64,000 bases of DNA from the NCBI GenBank assembly GCA_936432065.2, contig OW386290.2, positions 133,346,677 through 133,410,676 of the forward strand. Reading direction: 5' to 3'. Both the position numbers and the translations under genes were made by a program. Each line of letters starts with the position of its first letter. The first letter of the stretch is position 1. A model generated the notes under the pieces. It was not told where the DNA came from. It was given only the letters and a program-made list of their open reading frames with translations, and made no database searches. The stretch is from Rutpela maculata. Lineage: Eukaryota > Arthropoda > Insecta > Coleoptera > Cerambycidae. Shown here in pieces: positions 23,513 through 34,817 of this stretch.

Positions 23513-23544
<32 letters not shown>

Positions 23545-23689
23545 TATTTCCCAATCACAAATAGAATGAAATAATAATCATAGAGTAACTAGGGAGTGCG
23601 TCAAAGTTTTAAAACTAATAATAGTTTTTTATGGATGGCAATAAAATAAAGAATAAAATAATTACAGAAAAATGTATACGACACACATG

Positions 23690-26600
23690 GACCAGGAGCC
23701 CGCCGACCACTAATTGGATGTCATAGGTTTACTCCCAAAATGTGTGAATTGTTAATTTGGGGCAGTAGAGCACAGAAATGACCATGCCAGGCCCTTTTTT
23801 GGGGGGTAGGGGCGTACGGCAGGCCCTCAAAGGTGTAAGAAATATGACTTGTAAAAGTAAAAAAAAAGTCACAAAGGAGGGATTTCTTAATTTACCCCCA
23901 AAAATCATGAATCCAGACTCCCATTCATTTTGGGCCGTACAAGGAAACGCTACGCTCGCCCAAATTTGAAAAAAAAGTCAGATAAAAATAACTGATAAGT
24001 TTATGGGGACCTGGTAAGTATGAACCTCCTGAGTACGAAAAGACATACGCCATCTTTGAAAAATGATGCGAACTTCTTGCCTTTCACGATAATTGACGTC
24101 GTATCGTAGCTTGTTTGTGTGTGTGTGTCACATGTACGAGAGGGTAATCAAAGAGAGAATAATTAAAACTAGAAGAGAAACTAATCAGAAAAAACCAAAC
24201 TTTATTAGAATGAAAATAAATAATTATAGTGAAACCAGGAGCTTAGACGTTTCAGCCCCTTCTAGCTGGCCCTTGTACCACTTGTCAAAGATGGCGCACG
24301 TATTTTCGCAATGAGGAGGTTAATACTTACCAATAGCCGGAGAGCGAGACCCCTGAATTCGACACATGCTATGCAACTCTCGAACATACAAAAACAGACA
24401 GTTGATTCTTATGTAAAAACATCTCACAAAACATATTTTTGAGGTCGCGATTTGTTTTGGAATTGCGAAATTGGAAAAAATTGCACTTTTTCATGCTTTT
24501 TACGGAAATCACTATTTTCGCATTTTTAATGTTCCCACTTCTCTATATCTGTTATTCGTTGACATAAAAAATTGACATTTTAGTACTGCAATACTCAAAT
24601 TTTTCGCTCTACAACGGTGTATGCAAAAACAATATATATTTTCATATGACTGAAAAATAAATAATTATTAATGAAAGGAACAGTACTTTTGTATATTTTA
24701 CAGCGATAAAGTGTGGATCGAGGTAACTTTTTTATTTTTCAAAATAACCGCATACTGTAATCGAGTAAGTTGTAGCTATTGAAATGAGAAAGTTTTTTTA
24801 TTTGGAGCGTGTTTTCATAAAATGTATATTAAGTGAGAAAAAGGCGGTGCAACATGAATCGTACGCGCGGCGCTCTGGCTCGCAATCCCTAACCGTATCG
24901 GGCAACAGATAGTTTTCATTTGAATACGTTCTATGTGAGTAAGGAGTGTTATAGTTCACTGCTCTTACTTTTTTACATTATTGAAAACATTGTTGTTTTA
25001 AAAAAAAATACATAATATTTTCAATATTTTCATGTGGTTTATGATTCATAATATTGGTATAACATAATGAGATCGAGTGAGAAACTTTTAATGTAAACAC
25101 GTGCATATTCCTAAATATAATTTTTTACCTTTATCTGTGGTCAACATTGACTTTGATCAGTGTATTGTGTATCAGGCAGGAACTTCAGAAACTGTTTAAA
25201 ATGTTACAGAAGAAAACTACACAAAACTATTACACTCGGCGTCATTTAAATCGGACAATATATCAATGGCATTGGGAGCTCATTTGGAAAATAAGGAAAT
25301 TTTATTTCTAAGAATCCCGTTTATCACGCCAAGTGATCGTATATGAGGATTTCTTATCAAGACATACATGTTTCTATGAAAAATGCCGACAATACGGGCA
25401 CTACTAAAAAAATGTCTTATTTGCAATAAATAACGTGACATTAAAGGAAACCGAAAGCAACTGTATGTAGGGTCATTTAACGGGCAAAACGAAATTTTTC
25501 AGAAAGCTAAGGAGTTAAACGACGAGGAAATACTATATGGAATTCAAGGATTCAGCGACAGTTGCGTAGACATGATAGCAAATGATTTGAAATATCACAA
25601 TTTATGTATATTACATTTAAAAAAAAAACTAATACTTCAAAGAAACAAAACAATACTAACATTCTTCAATTTAAAGACCTGTTTTTGCAAGCCTCATTAA
25701 AATTTATTGGTAAATGCTGAAGTTTTAACAATAGCTCAAATTCGTCACCTTCATACAGATGCCACTAAATACATCTATTGGACTGAATCATATCCAAGTT
25801 CAGATGAGATTTCAAAGAAATTAAAGTAACATTTCGGAGATAAATTACTAATAATTGCAAGAGGTTCAAAGTTGTCTAGTTATGTTTGTTCAACGGCAAA
25901 AGTAATAAAATTGTTGAACGTGCCAGAAAAGAGCACATGTCAGTCATCAGATAAAAGGATGTTGCCGGACAGACCAATTCTTCTTGTCACCTACAGTCCG
26001 ATGTCTTGCTAAAGTCTTATAAACAGATATTCAATTAAGTAAATCTGCAGCTGATAACATAGAAATTACTAAAGAATGTGGTTTTAAAATTATTCCGAAT
26101 TCGTTATACAATTTTTTTTTCAAAACTACCTATTTCGTTCAGCCAAAAATACCAAACCTTACAATTAATGCGAAGCCAGATTTTCTAAACATAACACCAT
26201 TTTGTAAGTGCAAACACCTAATTTGTAACAAATCATGTTCCTGTGCTAAAGCAAATGTACTTTGTTCCATAAGCTGTTTATGTGAAGGCAAGTGTGTATA
26301 TATCGAATAAAAATGTATTTATTGTGTGATACTGCAGAATTCTATTACCCAGTATAATATTATCAATATTACTTTATGAATACATCTGGAAACGAATGCC
26401 GTACCGTGTCATTTAATGTTTGCTACGCTGTCTGGTGCATGGTGCACCTAGAATTTAACGCAGCGCGCACAACGCTCAAGCTTATTTCACTTTTATGACC
26501 ACTAAACTGTTGCAAACAACGATTTTATGTTTTTCAAAAATTAATTCATACCTTAAACTACATTTCACTCGTTTATACTAGTACTGTACCGTCAATAATA

Positions 26601-27679
26601 AAAAAGTTTCCTCGATACAGACTTTTTCAATGTCGCTACTAAAAAATTCATGTGAACTCGTGTGAAAATATTTTTTTTCCACCAGATAATTTATCTTTAG
26701 TATAATTTTACGTATGGCAATCGATTCATCATGTTTCGAAATATATGTGTCCAAATTTTCAAGCCGAGTTAATTGTTATTAACAAAGTTATGGGATGAGA
26801 AACATAAAATATTGTATTTTCGCGGAATTTCGGAGAAAAGTGCAAAAGTGCAATGTTCTCCGATTTTGCAATTCCAAATCAAATCGCGACCTCCATATTC
26901 GAATTCGGCAGATCATATTACATTCAGTTTTTGTGTGTTCGGGAGTTGCATAGACCACTTTTATCTTGCATATTTCGAAGGTCTCGGTCTCCGGCTACAA
27001 GTATTAAGTTACCAGTCGTAAATTTATAATATTCATCGAATTACACGGGTAACCAATATATGCGGTAGGAAGCTCCGATAATACTCCATCAATTATCGTG
27101 AAAGACAAGACCTTCGCGCCACTTTTTAAAGATGACGTGTATTTTTCGCTCTCAGGAGGTTCATAATTACCAAGTTTCTGATAGCCAGTCGTAAATTTAT
27201 GATACTCATCGAATAATACTACGGTAGAAAGAGCCGATATGCCGTCAATTATCGTGAAAGGCAAGACGTTCACACCACTTTTTAAAGATGATGAATGTCT
27301 TTTCGCACTCAGGAGGTTCATACTTACCAGGTTCCTGATTGCCATTCATAAACTTATCATTTTTTCATTTGTCTTTTTTTTTCAAATTTGGGCAAACGTA
27401 GCGCTTCCTTGTACCGCCCAAAATGAATGGGAGTCTGGATTCATGATTTTTGGGGGTAAATTAAGAATGCCCTCCAACCCCCATGCGTAAACCTATGACT
27501 TATTTGTGACTTTTTTTTACTTTTACAAGTCATATTTTTTACACCTTTGGGGGCCTGCCGTACGCCCCTGTCCCAAAAAAGGCCCTGGCATGGTCATTTC
27601 TGTGCTCTACTGCCCCAAATTAACAACAATTCGCACATTTTGGGAGTAAACCCAATTAATGGTCGGCGGGCTCCTGGTC
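23690..27679 (+). mobile_element. DNA transposon with very long inverted repeats (element F)
   Basis: GACCAGGAGCCCGCCGACCA at 23690 mirrors the end at 27679. The arms remain complementary through TTTTGGGAGTAAACC, CAGAAATGACCATGCCAGG, GGCGTACGGCAGGCC, the CCATTCATTTTGGGC block, the CCTCCTGAGT-CGAAAAGAC block and GAGGTCGCGATTTG. That is roughly 23690-24640 against 26690-27679. Within the arms a block of about 150 bp (AATTATCGTGAAAGRCAAGA, then CTTTTTAAAGATG, then AGGAGGTTCAT) is repeated (27090 and 27243). A decayed PIN/XPG-family gene lies in the centre. No convincing target duplication was seen. Confidence 0.8.
25413..26310 (+). pseudogene. PIN/XPG-family protein, copy F (N-terminal cluster and CXC-like tail)
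   Basis: This copy keeps the two ends of the family. The start has CLICNK (25413) and, after a stop, LKGNRKQLYVGSFNGQNEIF, then GFSDSCVDMIANDLKYHNLC. The C-x2-C and H-x3-C spacing suggests a zinc cluster. A middle piece (25720-25990) reads DATKYIYWTESYPSSDEISK. The end has a Cys-rich tail FCKCKHLICNKSCSCAKAN, then CSISCLCEGKC (26200-26305). The acidic PIN core cannot be read and appears lost or heavily decayed. The tail matches copies A1 and E in its CxC...CxCxxxxxxCxxxCxC layout. Confidence 0.68.
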
Positions 27680-27883
27680 TAACACAAAACAAGAATATAA
27701 AAACAACAAACTACAGAGAAGTCAAACAATGATTCATAAAATCATTAACAATAATTCGAACTATATAAAAATATAAGATACGCTGCACTTATAGAATTGC
27801 AATTGACTAGAAAATTAATTTATCAAGGGAATAACAGTTTTTATCAATAAGAAAAGCTTTAAGGCTTTTTTTGAAAATATATG

Positions 27884-29967
27884 TTATTGGATTTTTTTAT
27901 ATCCATTGGAAGAGCATTCCATATTTTGCATCCATGCAAATAAAATTTTTTTTGATAGTTTAAATCTTGTTCCATAACTGTGGTTTATTGTATTTATTTG
28001 AAACATAGCCAAATTTTTGTAAACAAAACAACCAAGTTCGTAAATATATGTGTTGTTAAAGTTAGGATTTTTAATTTTTTGAAAATAGGTCTGCAAAATT
28101 CTCTTTGTGGTAGCTTAGTTAATATTCTCAAAGCATGTTTTTGTGGAAGAAAAACGCGTCGACAATAACTACTAGTGCCCCAGTTAACGACAGCATATCG
28201 CATGTGGTAATGAAAATTTGAATAATATAAACTAATTAGAATATTCTGGCTACAGTGGTTTGGCAGTACACGTAATGCATAACAGCAAGACCGAAGTTTA
28301 TTGCAGAGTTGTTCAATGTGTATGTCCCACTTCAGAGTGCTATCAAAGGTAACTCCTAAAATTTTACCTGAACTATGTAAGTTAAAGTTGTCGGAACTTT
28401 GTATATATACTTTACCCTGAGAGTTTCGTTGCTTAAAAACCATTGAAATGGTTTTATCCTAATTTAATTCAAGGAACTTCTTTTCGGACCAAGGTATACA
28501 TTTCTTGTAAACATCTTCAGCGGTGGTTTTTGTTAGCATACTGTTAGATTCCGTTATTAAAAAGTTTATGTCATCGGCGTAGCATACAGTGCGCATTTTA
28601 TTAGTTACCCTCATAAAATAAACCAAATCATTGGAGAAAATTATGTATAGAAGGGGACCCAAAATAGAGCCTTGTGGGGCGCCTTTGGTCACCTTTCTAA
28701 GATCATCATTTTTCTTCACTATTTGATAGCGATTATTTAAATAAGACGTTATAAAATCTAAGGGTGGCCCTCTAATCTCGTATCTATACAGTTTCTCTAA
28801 TAGTAATTGATGATCGATAAATAAACCAAATGGAAATCGCTTAGTGCTGTATTTTACAAAACCGTGTTGGACTAGAGAAATTACATTATTTTGCATATCG
28901 TAGCCAACTGACCATTATACCATATTACCATATATATTTGGATCACCTTTTTTGTACAGTGGGCACACAACTGAAAGCTTTAATTTGTCTGGAAAAACTC
29001 CTTGTTTAAATGACAGATTTATTGGGTATGTTAACGGTTGACAAATTAAATATTGGCAGTGTTTTAATATATTGTTTGAAATATTATCATAGCCAGTAGA
29101 ATGAGATGGTTTAAGTCTATTTATTAAAGAGAGGACATCTTGGACACCTATAGGTGAAAGAAAAATGGAGGTTTTACCTAATGGTACATTCGCATTCAGG
29201 AAGTCAAAATCTTTTTGGGTATTATTAGTCATAAGATTGTCCGTAAAATGATTATTGAAATTATTTGCGATTGTATTGTCAATATTATTTTCTACAATTT
29301 TTATTTCTTTTTTTAATTTTTGTTTGCCCTGTATGTCCGATATAATATTCCACATGGTGTTTGTTTTATTTGATTCTAGAATTTTATTATCATAATATCA
29401 GAGATAAAAAAATTAGTTTTTGTCTGTAGTTGTTATTGAGGTTTTTGCTGTGGTTTTTTAGTTCAGGATATTTTTGAGCCAAATCGGAAAATAGACAAAC
29501 CTCGGTTTTTAAATTGATTATATCCTCCGTTATCCATTCTTGATTATGATTATTCTTTTTCCGTTTATTTGCAAAACGCCTTAGAGGAAAACATAAGTCG
29601 AAATAATAAGTAATAATATTACTAAACTTTTCGAAAGCTGCATTGGAATTAGCTTCTAAATACATATCGCTCCAATTTTCAGTCCCTAAATAATTACAAA
29701 ATCTTAAAATATTTTCTGAACTAATTTTTCTGCTGTATGTATAGGTTTTAGGAGTTAAATTATTTTTATTTTTTTTAACTGTACAGAAATAATTTGAGTA
29801 AAGTGATCAGATAACTGAAGGTTTAAGTTATTTACTGTATAATTTTCAATATGAGGTCCAACAAAAAAATTATCTATGCAAGTCGCTGTTGTCGGAGTTA
29901 CACGTGTAGGGAAAGTTATTGTTATTTGAAATCCAAATGAGATCAATAAATCACTAAATAGAGACAT
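27884..29967 (-). pseudogene. LINE ORF2 (endonuclease end, RT, C-terminus)
   Basis: Reading 5' to 3' on the minus strand: the end of the endonuclease (29755-29967; TATCIDNFF, then LSDHFTQI), a linker (29390-29665), the RT N-terminal part (28915-29355; LINRLKPSHSTGYDNISN, then VCPLYKKGDP), the RT core (28459-28896; GAPQGSILGPLLYIIFSNDL and the intact motif C CYADDINFL), and the C-terminal region (27994-28443; KILGVTFDSTLKWDIHIEQL). The last piece is 27884-28096. Frames change between pieces, so the gene is dead, though the RT core itself is well preserved. It is jockey-like. Confidence 0.9.
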
Positions 29968-29992
29968 ACCTTTTCTCTTTGCAAATATTTGG

Positions 29993-30530
29993 TCAAAGGT
30001 CTTTGACAGAATTGACCATGATATAATATTATTAAATAAACTAATTAATTTTGGTTTCTCTCATTATCTCAAGACTTTTTAAAATTTTTAAAATCCTACT
30101 TTTCAAACATAGTCCAGTTATATCGTGGTTACAATTCTGTGGAAGGATCTGCTACTTTTGGCGTTCCCCAAGGATCCGTTTTAGGATCATTATTCTGTAT
30201 TTTATTTATTAATGATATTGTTGATAGCTTGATAGTATCCTTTCTTATGTATGTATTAAAAATTTTTTTGTAGTGTTGCAAATATCGACCACTGTCTTGC
30301 ACCTCAGCAACATTTAATTTTTGTCAAGGACTGGTGTATAAAAATAATTTATCTTTAATATCCAAAAAATATAATGCAGTTTTCTATTTCAACAAAATAT
30401 CCTTGATCCACTTTGATAATAACGCACTCCCGAGATCTGATACTTTCTGTGATTTGGGAGTTATCTTTGGCAAAAAGTCGTCTTTTAACAGTCATAGATA
30501 TAACTAGAATATTGGGGGGAAATGTCCCTG
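29993..30530 (+). pseudogene. LINE RT fragment, plus strand
   Basis: A plus-strand piece reads KVFDRIDHDIILLNKLINFG (with a frameshift), then FLKSYFSNIVQLYRGYNSVE and ATFGVPQGSVLGSLFCILFI, which are RT motifs A and B. It then decays, with DLGVIFGKKSSF-like text near 30460. It points towards the opposite strand from the LINE directly to its left, so it is a separate insertion. Motif C is not readable. Confidence 0.75.
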
Positions 30531-30681
30531 ATAATGTTTAATATTGTATTATTATAGTGTTTTCCAATTTCGAACGGCGATACAAAAAATTTTGTATATA
30601 ACTAGCCTTCGGCTCGTACTATAAACGCCCCACTTGTAAACGGAACACCATTTTACCCACTTGTTATATAAAATACTATAA

Positions 30682-30929
30682 AATGAATTTATTTTTAAAT
30701 ATACTACACATAAACTTTCTAAAATAAAAATCTTCACGCTTCTTGAAATATCTAATCAAACAGGTATTTTGGTGCCTCAAAATTTGTTTAAAGAACATGT
30801 GAAATGTGACGAAATAATATACAAAAATTATGATTCACTCGATCAATATGCTTTCAATTTCGCACAGCCTCAATATAAAACTGATTGTTATAACGGATAT
30901 TATTGCATGATAAATAAATAATAAAGATA
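30682..30929 (+). CDS. Unassigned coding-like segment, possibly a last exon
   Basis: An open frame without ATG runs from 30682 to a TAA at 30927-30929. From about 30770 its composition looks like real protein (GILVPQNLFKEHVKCDEIIY, then SLDQYAFNFAQPQY, then CYNGYYCMINK). AACAG before GGTATTTTGG at about 30764 could be a splice acceptor, and AATAAA motifs follow the stop directly (30919-30935). I do not recognise the protein. It lies opposite the presumed 3' untranslated region of the Ly6 gene, so it could be a convergent gene's last exon, a repeat-borne gene end or chance. Confidence 0.3.
30688..30693 (-). promoter_or_regulatory. Candidate polyadenylation signal of the Ly6 gene
   Basis: AATAAA on the minus strand lies 314 bases after the stop codon. 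It is the first canonical hexamer I find downstream, but the region is AT-rich, so this is a weak call. Confidence 0.35.
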
Positions 30930-31006
30930 AGTACAAATTATATCTCTATATTTACTTCACCTTTATAAATATATATGTATATATTATATTGTGCTAATAA
31001 GAGTCA

Positions 31007-31236
31007 CTAATGCCTGCACATAAAATACAATAAAAGAGAGAAAACAGAATTTATAATTATTGGCAGTTTCATCGACGAGCTTATTCTTTCTGAAGAGTTA
31101 CAGGCGTCCGAAAAACACTGACAACTCCTTGTCAGGATAAAATCTGACTTGGTTCTTTTGCAGAAGTCTCCCTTGTCGTTCGATAGTATCCATCCGCAAG
31201 TTCTTATTATTCTTTCACTCCCTTCTACGTCCAGAA
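31007..31236 (-). CDS. Ly6-domain protein, coding exon 3 (second half, GPI signal)
   Basis: The exon follows a good acceptor (TTTTTGTTGCAG, with a branch-like TACTAAT 18 bases before the exon) and supplies the two bases that complete the split codon. It encodes IIRTCGWILSNDKGDFCKR, then RSCQCFSDACNSSERI, the usual end of a Ly6 domain with CxC and CN. A hydrophobic tail (LPIIINSVFSLLLYFMCRH) then ends at TAG (31009-31007). The mature protein would have about ten domain cysteines, so five disulfides, and a GPI-attachment signal just after CN. It probably sits on the outer cell surface. Such proteins in insects act in septate junctions, channel trafficking or neuronal modulation; which role applies here cannot be told. 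A transposon lies 44 bp beyond the acceptor. Confidence 0.88.
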
Positions 31237-31280
31237 CTGCAACAAAAATTAGTATATGAGCAGGATTAAGCATAATGGTT

Positions 31281-32032
31281 TAGCCAAAGTTGCAAAAACC
31301 CCAAAAGTGCAATGGTAGCGCCAACCGCCCCCCCCCTGATTTCGAGCGCAGAGAACACGATGGTGATAGTCGCGCGGTCCCTACCCCTACCCCCTCGAAC
31401 TACCTCTAAACGCAAAGAAACACTTCTTATTCCCATTTTTCGTTGTCAGACATGCGAGGACTTGTTGGATCGGTTTTTTTTTTGAGAAAACTCAATATGT
31501 CCTGTAACATTACGGAACCAGACAACCTAACGATTCCCGGGGGTTGAAATCACCGCCTCCCTCAATACCGAAACGTGCAAAAAACATCCAAACGTGCTGA
31601 AAATTGTTTTCTACGCGTTTTCAAAGGGAACACGATTCTGATATTATTTAGCCTCCTACCTCTAAATGCATAAAACCACCTCTTTCTCCCATTTTTCGTT
31701 ATCAGGCATGCGAGGACTAGATCGTTTTTTTTTTGAGGAAACTCAATATGGCCTGTAAAATTTAGCTACCAGACATCCTAACGACCCACGGAGGTTGAAA
31801 CCACTCCCTCCCTCAATCCTGAATTGTCCCTCAAAGAGAAGGTATCCACCATTTTCAAGGGTGGAGAACACGATCGTGGCATCACTTTCTCTCTTAGTCC
31901 TCAAAAACTACCCTTGCATGCCCAAAACCATCGGTCTTTCTTATAGTGAGATCATAAGCGCTCATTGGATCGGGTTTTCTCGGAAGAGCATTTTTTTATT
32001 GCAGCTTAAGAGGAGTCTGATAGAACTGGTAT

Positions 32033-32114
<82 letters not shown>

Positions 32115-32912
32115 GGTGTCTCACTAGGAACTGCATCGATCGATATAGGGAAAAGTACTCATTATAATATTTTGAAAATTTAGGGAGCTACTAATGGCAC
32201 TTCCGGTTATACCAGAAGTCGATACCAACTTTCTTATTTTAGATGGAACACCCTATATATTTTAGGGTTTTCGAAAAGAGCATAAGATTTTGAGTGAAAA
32301 ATATAGGATACCCTATGCCTAAACTCAGCTGTTTCAGAGATACTTGACATTTTAAAAAAAAATTGACAGGTGTAATGGATTACAATAATCTTTTTAACTT
32401 TCTTCGTGTAAAAAATACTCATTTGCTTCTTGGCACGTAGAAAGAACACAAGTAGAGCTGCACTCTACCATTGCATTACATTCAATAATAGTATACCAAG
32501 TGTTCCATTTTTGACGTTACATTTTGTAAACTTCAAACCGCGAAAACTTGTTTAGGTCAAATGAAACACCCTATATTTTTCACATTAAGTTATGTAAAAT
32601 TAAATTCCTTTTTTTCTGATATAGCATTATAGCGGGGAGTCGATAGGATGTGTTGTTGCGAAATTTTAAAGGAGATATTGAATTTCCTCAAAAAAAAACG
32701 ATCTAACAAGTCTTCGCATGCCTGAGAAACAAAAATGGGAAGAAAAGGGGGTAGTTTTTTGCGTTTAGGGGTAATTCGAGGGGGGGGGCCGTGCGACTAT
32801 TGCCACCGTGTTGGCCGCCCTCGGAAACGGGGGGGGGGGAGGGTGTAGCCATGTTTGGTCGGTGGTACCCTTGCACTTTTGGGGTTTAACCCATTTTTTT
32901 GCAACTTTGGTA
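31281..32912. mobile_element. Foldback-type element in the large intron
   Basis: CCAAAGTTGCAAAAA near 31284 mirrors TTTTTTTGCAACTTTGG ending at 32910. The arms stay complementary through CCCCAAAAGTGCAA, a C-run/G-run, GAACACGATGG-type text, TTCCCATTTTTCG and CATGCGAGGACTTGTTGGAT. Inside the left arm the block TTTTCGTT(G/A)TCAG(A/G)CATGCGAGGA occurs twice (31439 and 31687), so the arm is internally duplicated. The centre carries a long AT microsatellite and a copy of the GGTGTTCC/TTTCCGG-type repeat. The element begins 44 bp from the splice acceptor of exon 3. Confidence 0.72.
32036..32111. repeat. (AT)n microsatellite
   Basis: About 38 uninterrupted AT units follow TATGCGC. Both strands can form hairpins. 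An open frame of alternating Tyr-Ile here is an artefact. Confidence 0.97.
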
Positions 32913-32929
32913 TAGACTATTTTATTAAG

Positions 32930-33068
32930 AATATCGCTTGGTCCTGGAGGAGGCTGGAACCTTCAGTAAAATTTACATATGAAATAGAAGCCAATGGACA
33001 ACTCTCATATTTAGATACATTAGTAATTAGGACTAGTGAAAATAAATTGGAATTTGATATACATGGTA
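32930..33068 (+). pseudogene. Penelope-like element RT fragment
   Basis: The plus strand reads WSWRRLEPSVKFTYEIEAN, then QLSYLDTLVIRTSENKLEFD. This matches a conserved block of Penelope-like reverse transcriptases (IKFTxExE, LPFLDVLV, then YRKPT). The fragment stops where the YRKPT block should begin. Only about 45 codons remain. Confidence 0.7.
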
Positions 33069-33534
33069 TTTGTGAGTGACTGGCCATACTTTAGTGAGGA
33101 GTACAGTACCCTGAGGCGATTTCAAAATGGCCAATGCCCTTCGTTTTTGATATATAGCGTGTTTTTTATTTTTTGCCAAAATTTCGATTTTTTTATTGGC
33201 TTCACCAAATCGAACCTTTAGTAGGCATGTTTCACTAATAGAGGTCTCCACAATTCAGTACCGCAAGCGAAAAAAATATCAGTAACGGGCTCATTATTTC
33301 TCATTTGGCATTTGCCCAAAAATATCATCCTGTATATGACTTTTTGCAATTTTCAATACCGAATTTAAAAATACTCTAATAACGTATTTAAACCATGTAA
33401 TTAGTTTATTTGGTAAACTTTTAATGCTTCGAGAAGTGAGTTTCATAATAAATCAATTTCAAAAATATTTGGCAGCCTTCCGGCTACAAAAACATCAGTA
33501 ATTACATGGGTGACTTTTATTTTGCGGTAAAAAA
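33069..33534. other. Gene-free stretch
   Basis: AT-rich unassigned sequence with CAAAATGGCCAATGCC near 33125. No coding pattern or clear repeat boundary was seen. Confidence 0.5.
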
Positions 33535-33912
33535 TTTAATTACTTCCACATCCAGTGGAAGTATAGTAACGACAAAAAAATTTTTAAAAATGTTTATTGT
33601 TCGAATAGGCTTAGAATGTCACGAAACGTCGAGATTTTATGTTTGAGCGAAAAAAAATTTTCTGTCAGTCGGTCTGTCCGTCTGTCGGTCTGTCTGTCGG
33701 TCTGTCTGTAACTTTTTTTGTGCGCACGTTTACTCTGGAACCGTTTGAGATATTGACTTGAAATTTGGTACACATATGTACTTTAACGAGATCTAGCACT
33801 AGATTATATTTTCGTCTTGTTCCATCGAAGGGTTGGGGGGTAAATTGGGGTAAATTTGGGGAAAATAGGTAAATCAAGCAGGTGAGAGTCCATAAAATTG
33901 GTATTTAGTATA
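33535..33912 (-). repeat. Inverted partner of the repeat at 2039-2365
   Basis: Reverse-complement copy of the 2039-2365 repeat with the same block order (ACTTCCACATCCAGTGGAAG, then CGCACGTTT, then TTGTTCCATCGAAGGGTTG, then AAATTGGGGTAAATTTGGGG). It differs by an expansion of GTCTGTCGGTCT-type repeats at 33663-33710, where the other copy has only ACCGACAGACAGA. Confidence 0.75.
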
Positions 33913-34433
33913 TACAAGAGAAGCTGAGGTCTCAAAAAAAAATTTTGGCATTAGCCACCCCCATTACCACCCCCACCCCATTATTAAAGGGTGTGTACAA
34001 GAACCAGAAACCTCAAAATGTTTTTTTACTTCATCCACCCCCACTACCACCCCCTATCACCACCCCCACCCCGCTACCGATGTGGGGTATCGTTTTATGG
34101 GTTTTTGGGGTAGAGGATTTCAAATATTATATTATTAAAGTTCCATAAACAATTATTTTCACATACATAATTTTTTCGTTGTGAATGATTTCAGATAAAA
34201 AATTTGGATGTGGAAGTAGTGATTCCTTGGGCAGCGGTTTTTTAATCTGTTAAAATTTGTCACAACGATATTATATCGTTTTCCAAAATAGTAAGAAGGT
34301 AAAAATGTCAAAAAACAAAAAAAATAAAATGTATTAGAACAATTAGTAACAATTATACAGAAGTGAAGTAAGTGAGGAAATAACGCACCTAATATTTAGT
34401 TTAATTAATAAAAAATAATTTTATCAGAAACAA
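33913..34433. other. C-rich tracts and gene-free stretch
   Basis: CCACCCCCATTACCACCCCC-type tracts lie at 33955-33983 and 34037-34075, in two related copies separated by AAGAACCAGAAACCTC. The rest is AT-rich unassigned sequence adjoining the end of the mariner transposase. Confidence 0.55.
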
Positions 34434-34817
34434 TTATACAATGAAAAAAAATAAAAAAAAACAACTATGACGAATTTTCAAAATATATCCCTCTAACCTC
34501 ACACACTTTCTTGGGCGTATCTGTAAATTATTTGTGTCATTTCTAATCGTATGCGGATTATTTCTTATTTCAGTAAATTCCTGTTCTATGCGTTTTCTTA
34601 ATTCCTCTCTGGTTGCAACTTCGGTAGCATGAACGTCTTGCTTCAAGTGGCCCCATAAGAAATAGTCCACCGGAATTAGGTCTGGGGACCTTGCAGGACA
34701 AGAAACTGGACCATTACGACCGATCCACCCATTAGGGTAATGATCACTCAACTGTTGCCCCATCGTTCGCAAGCAGTGAGGGCCTACTCCATCAGTTGCA
34801 TCATCATCATAGTTCAA

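Larger units (their letters stand above)
23511..29990 (-). mobile_element. LINE split by a DNA transposon in its 3' tail
   Basis: The minus-strand LINE body occupies 27680-29990. Its likely 3' end continues at 23511-23689, which ends on the minus strand in a run of ATT/TTA triplets (23515-23540) typical of LINEs with microsatellite tails. Element F (23690-27679) separates the two parts. The 5' end breaks off inside the endonuclease domain. That the two parts were once joined is inferred from position and composition, because no target duplication was found. Confidence 0.6.

Noticed and set aside
23690..27679. Target duplication for element F
   Set aside because: CATG on the left and TAAC on the right do not match; I left it undefined.
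32036..32112. Open frame encoding alternating Tyr-Ile
   Set aside because: It is a translation of the AT microsatellite and carries no protein information.
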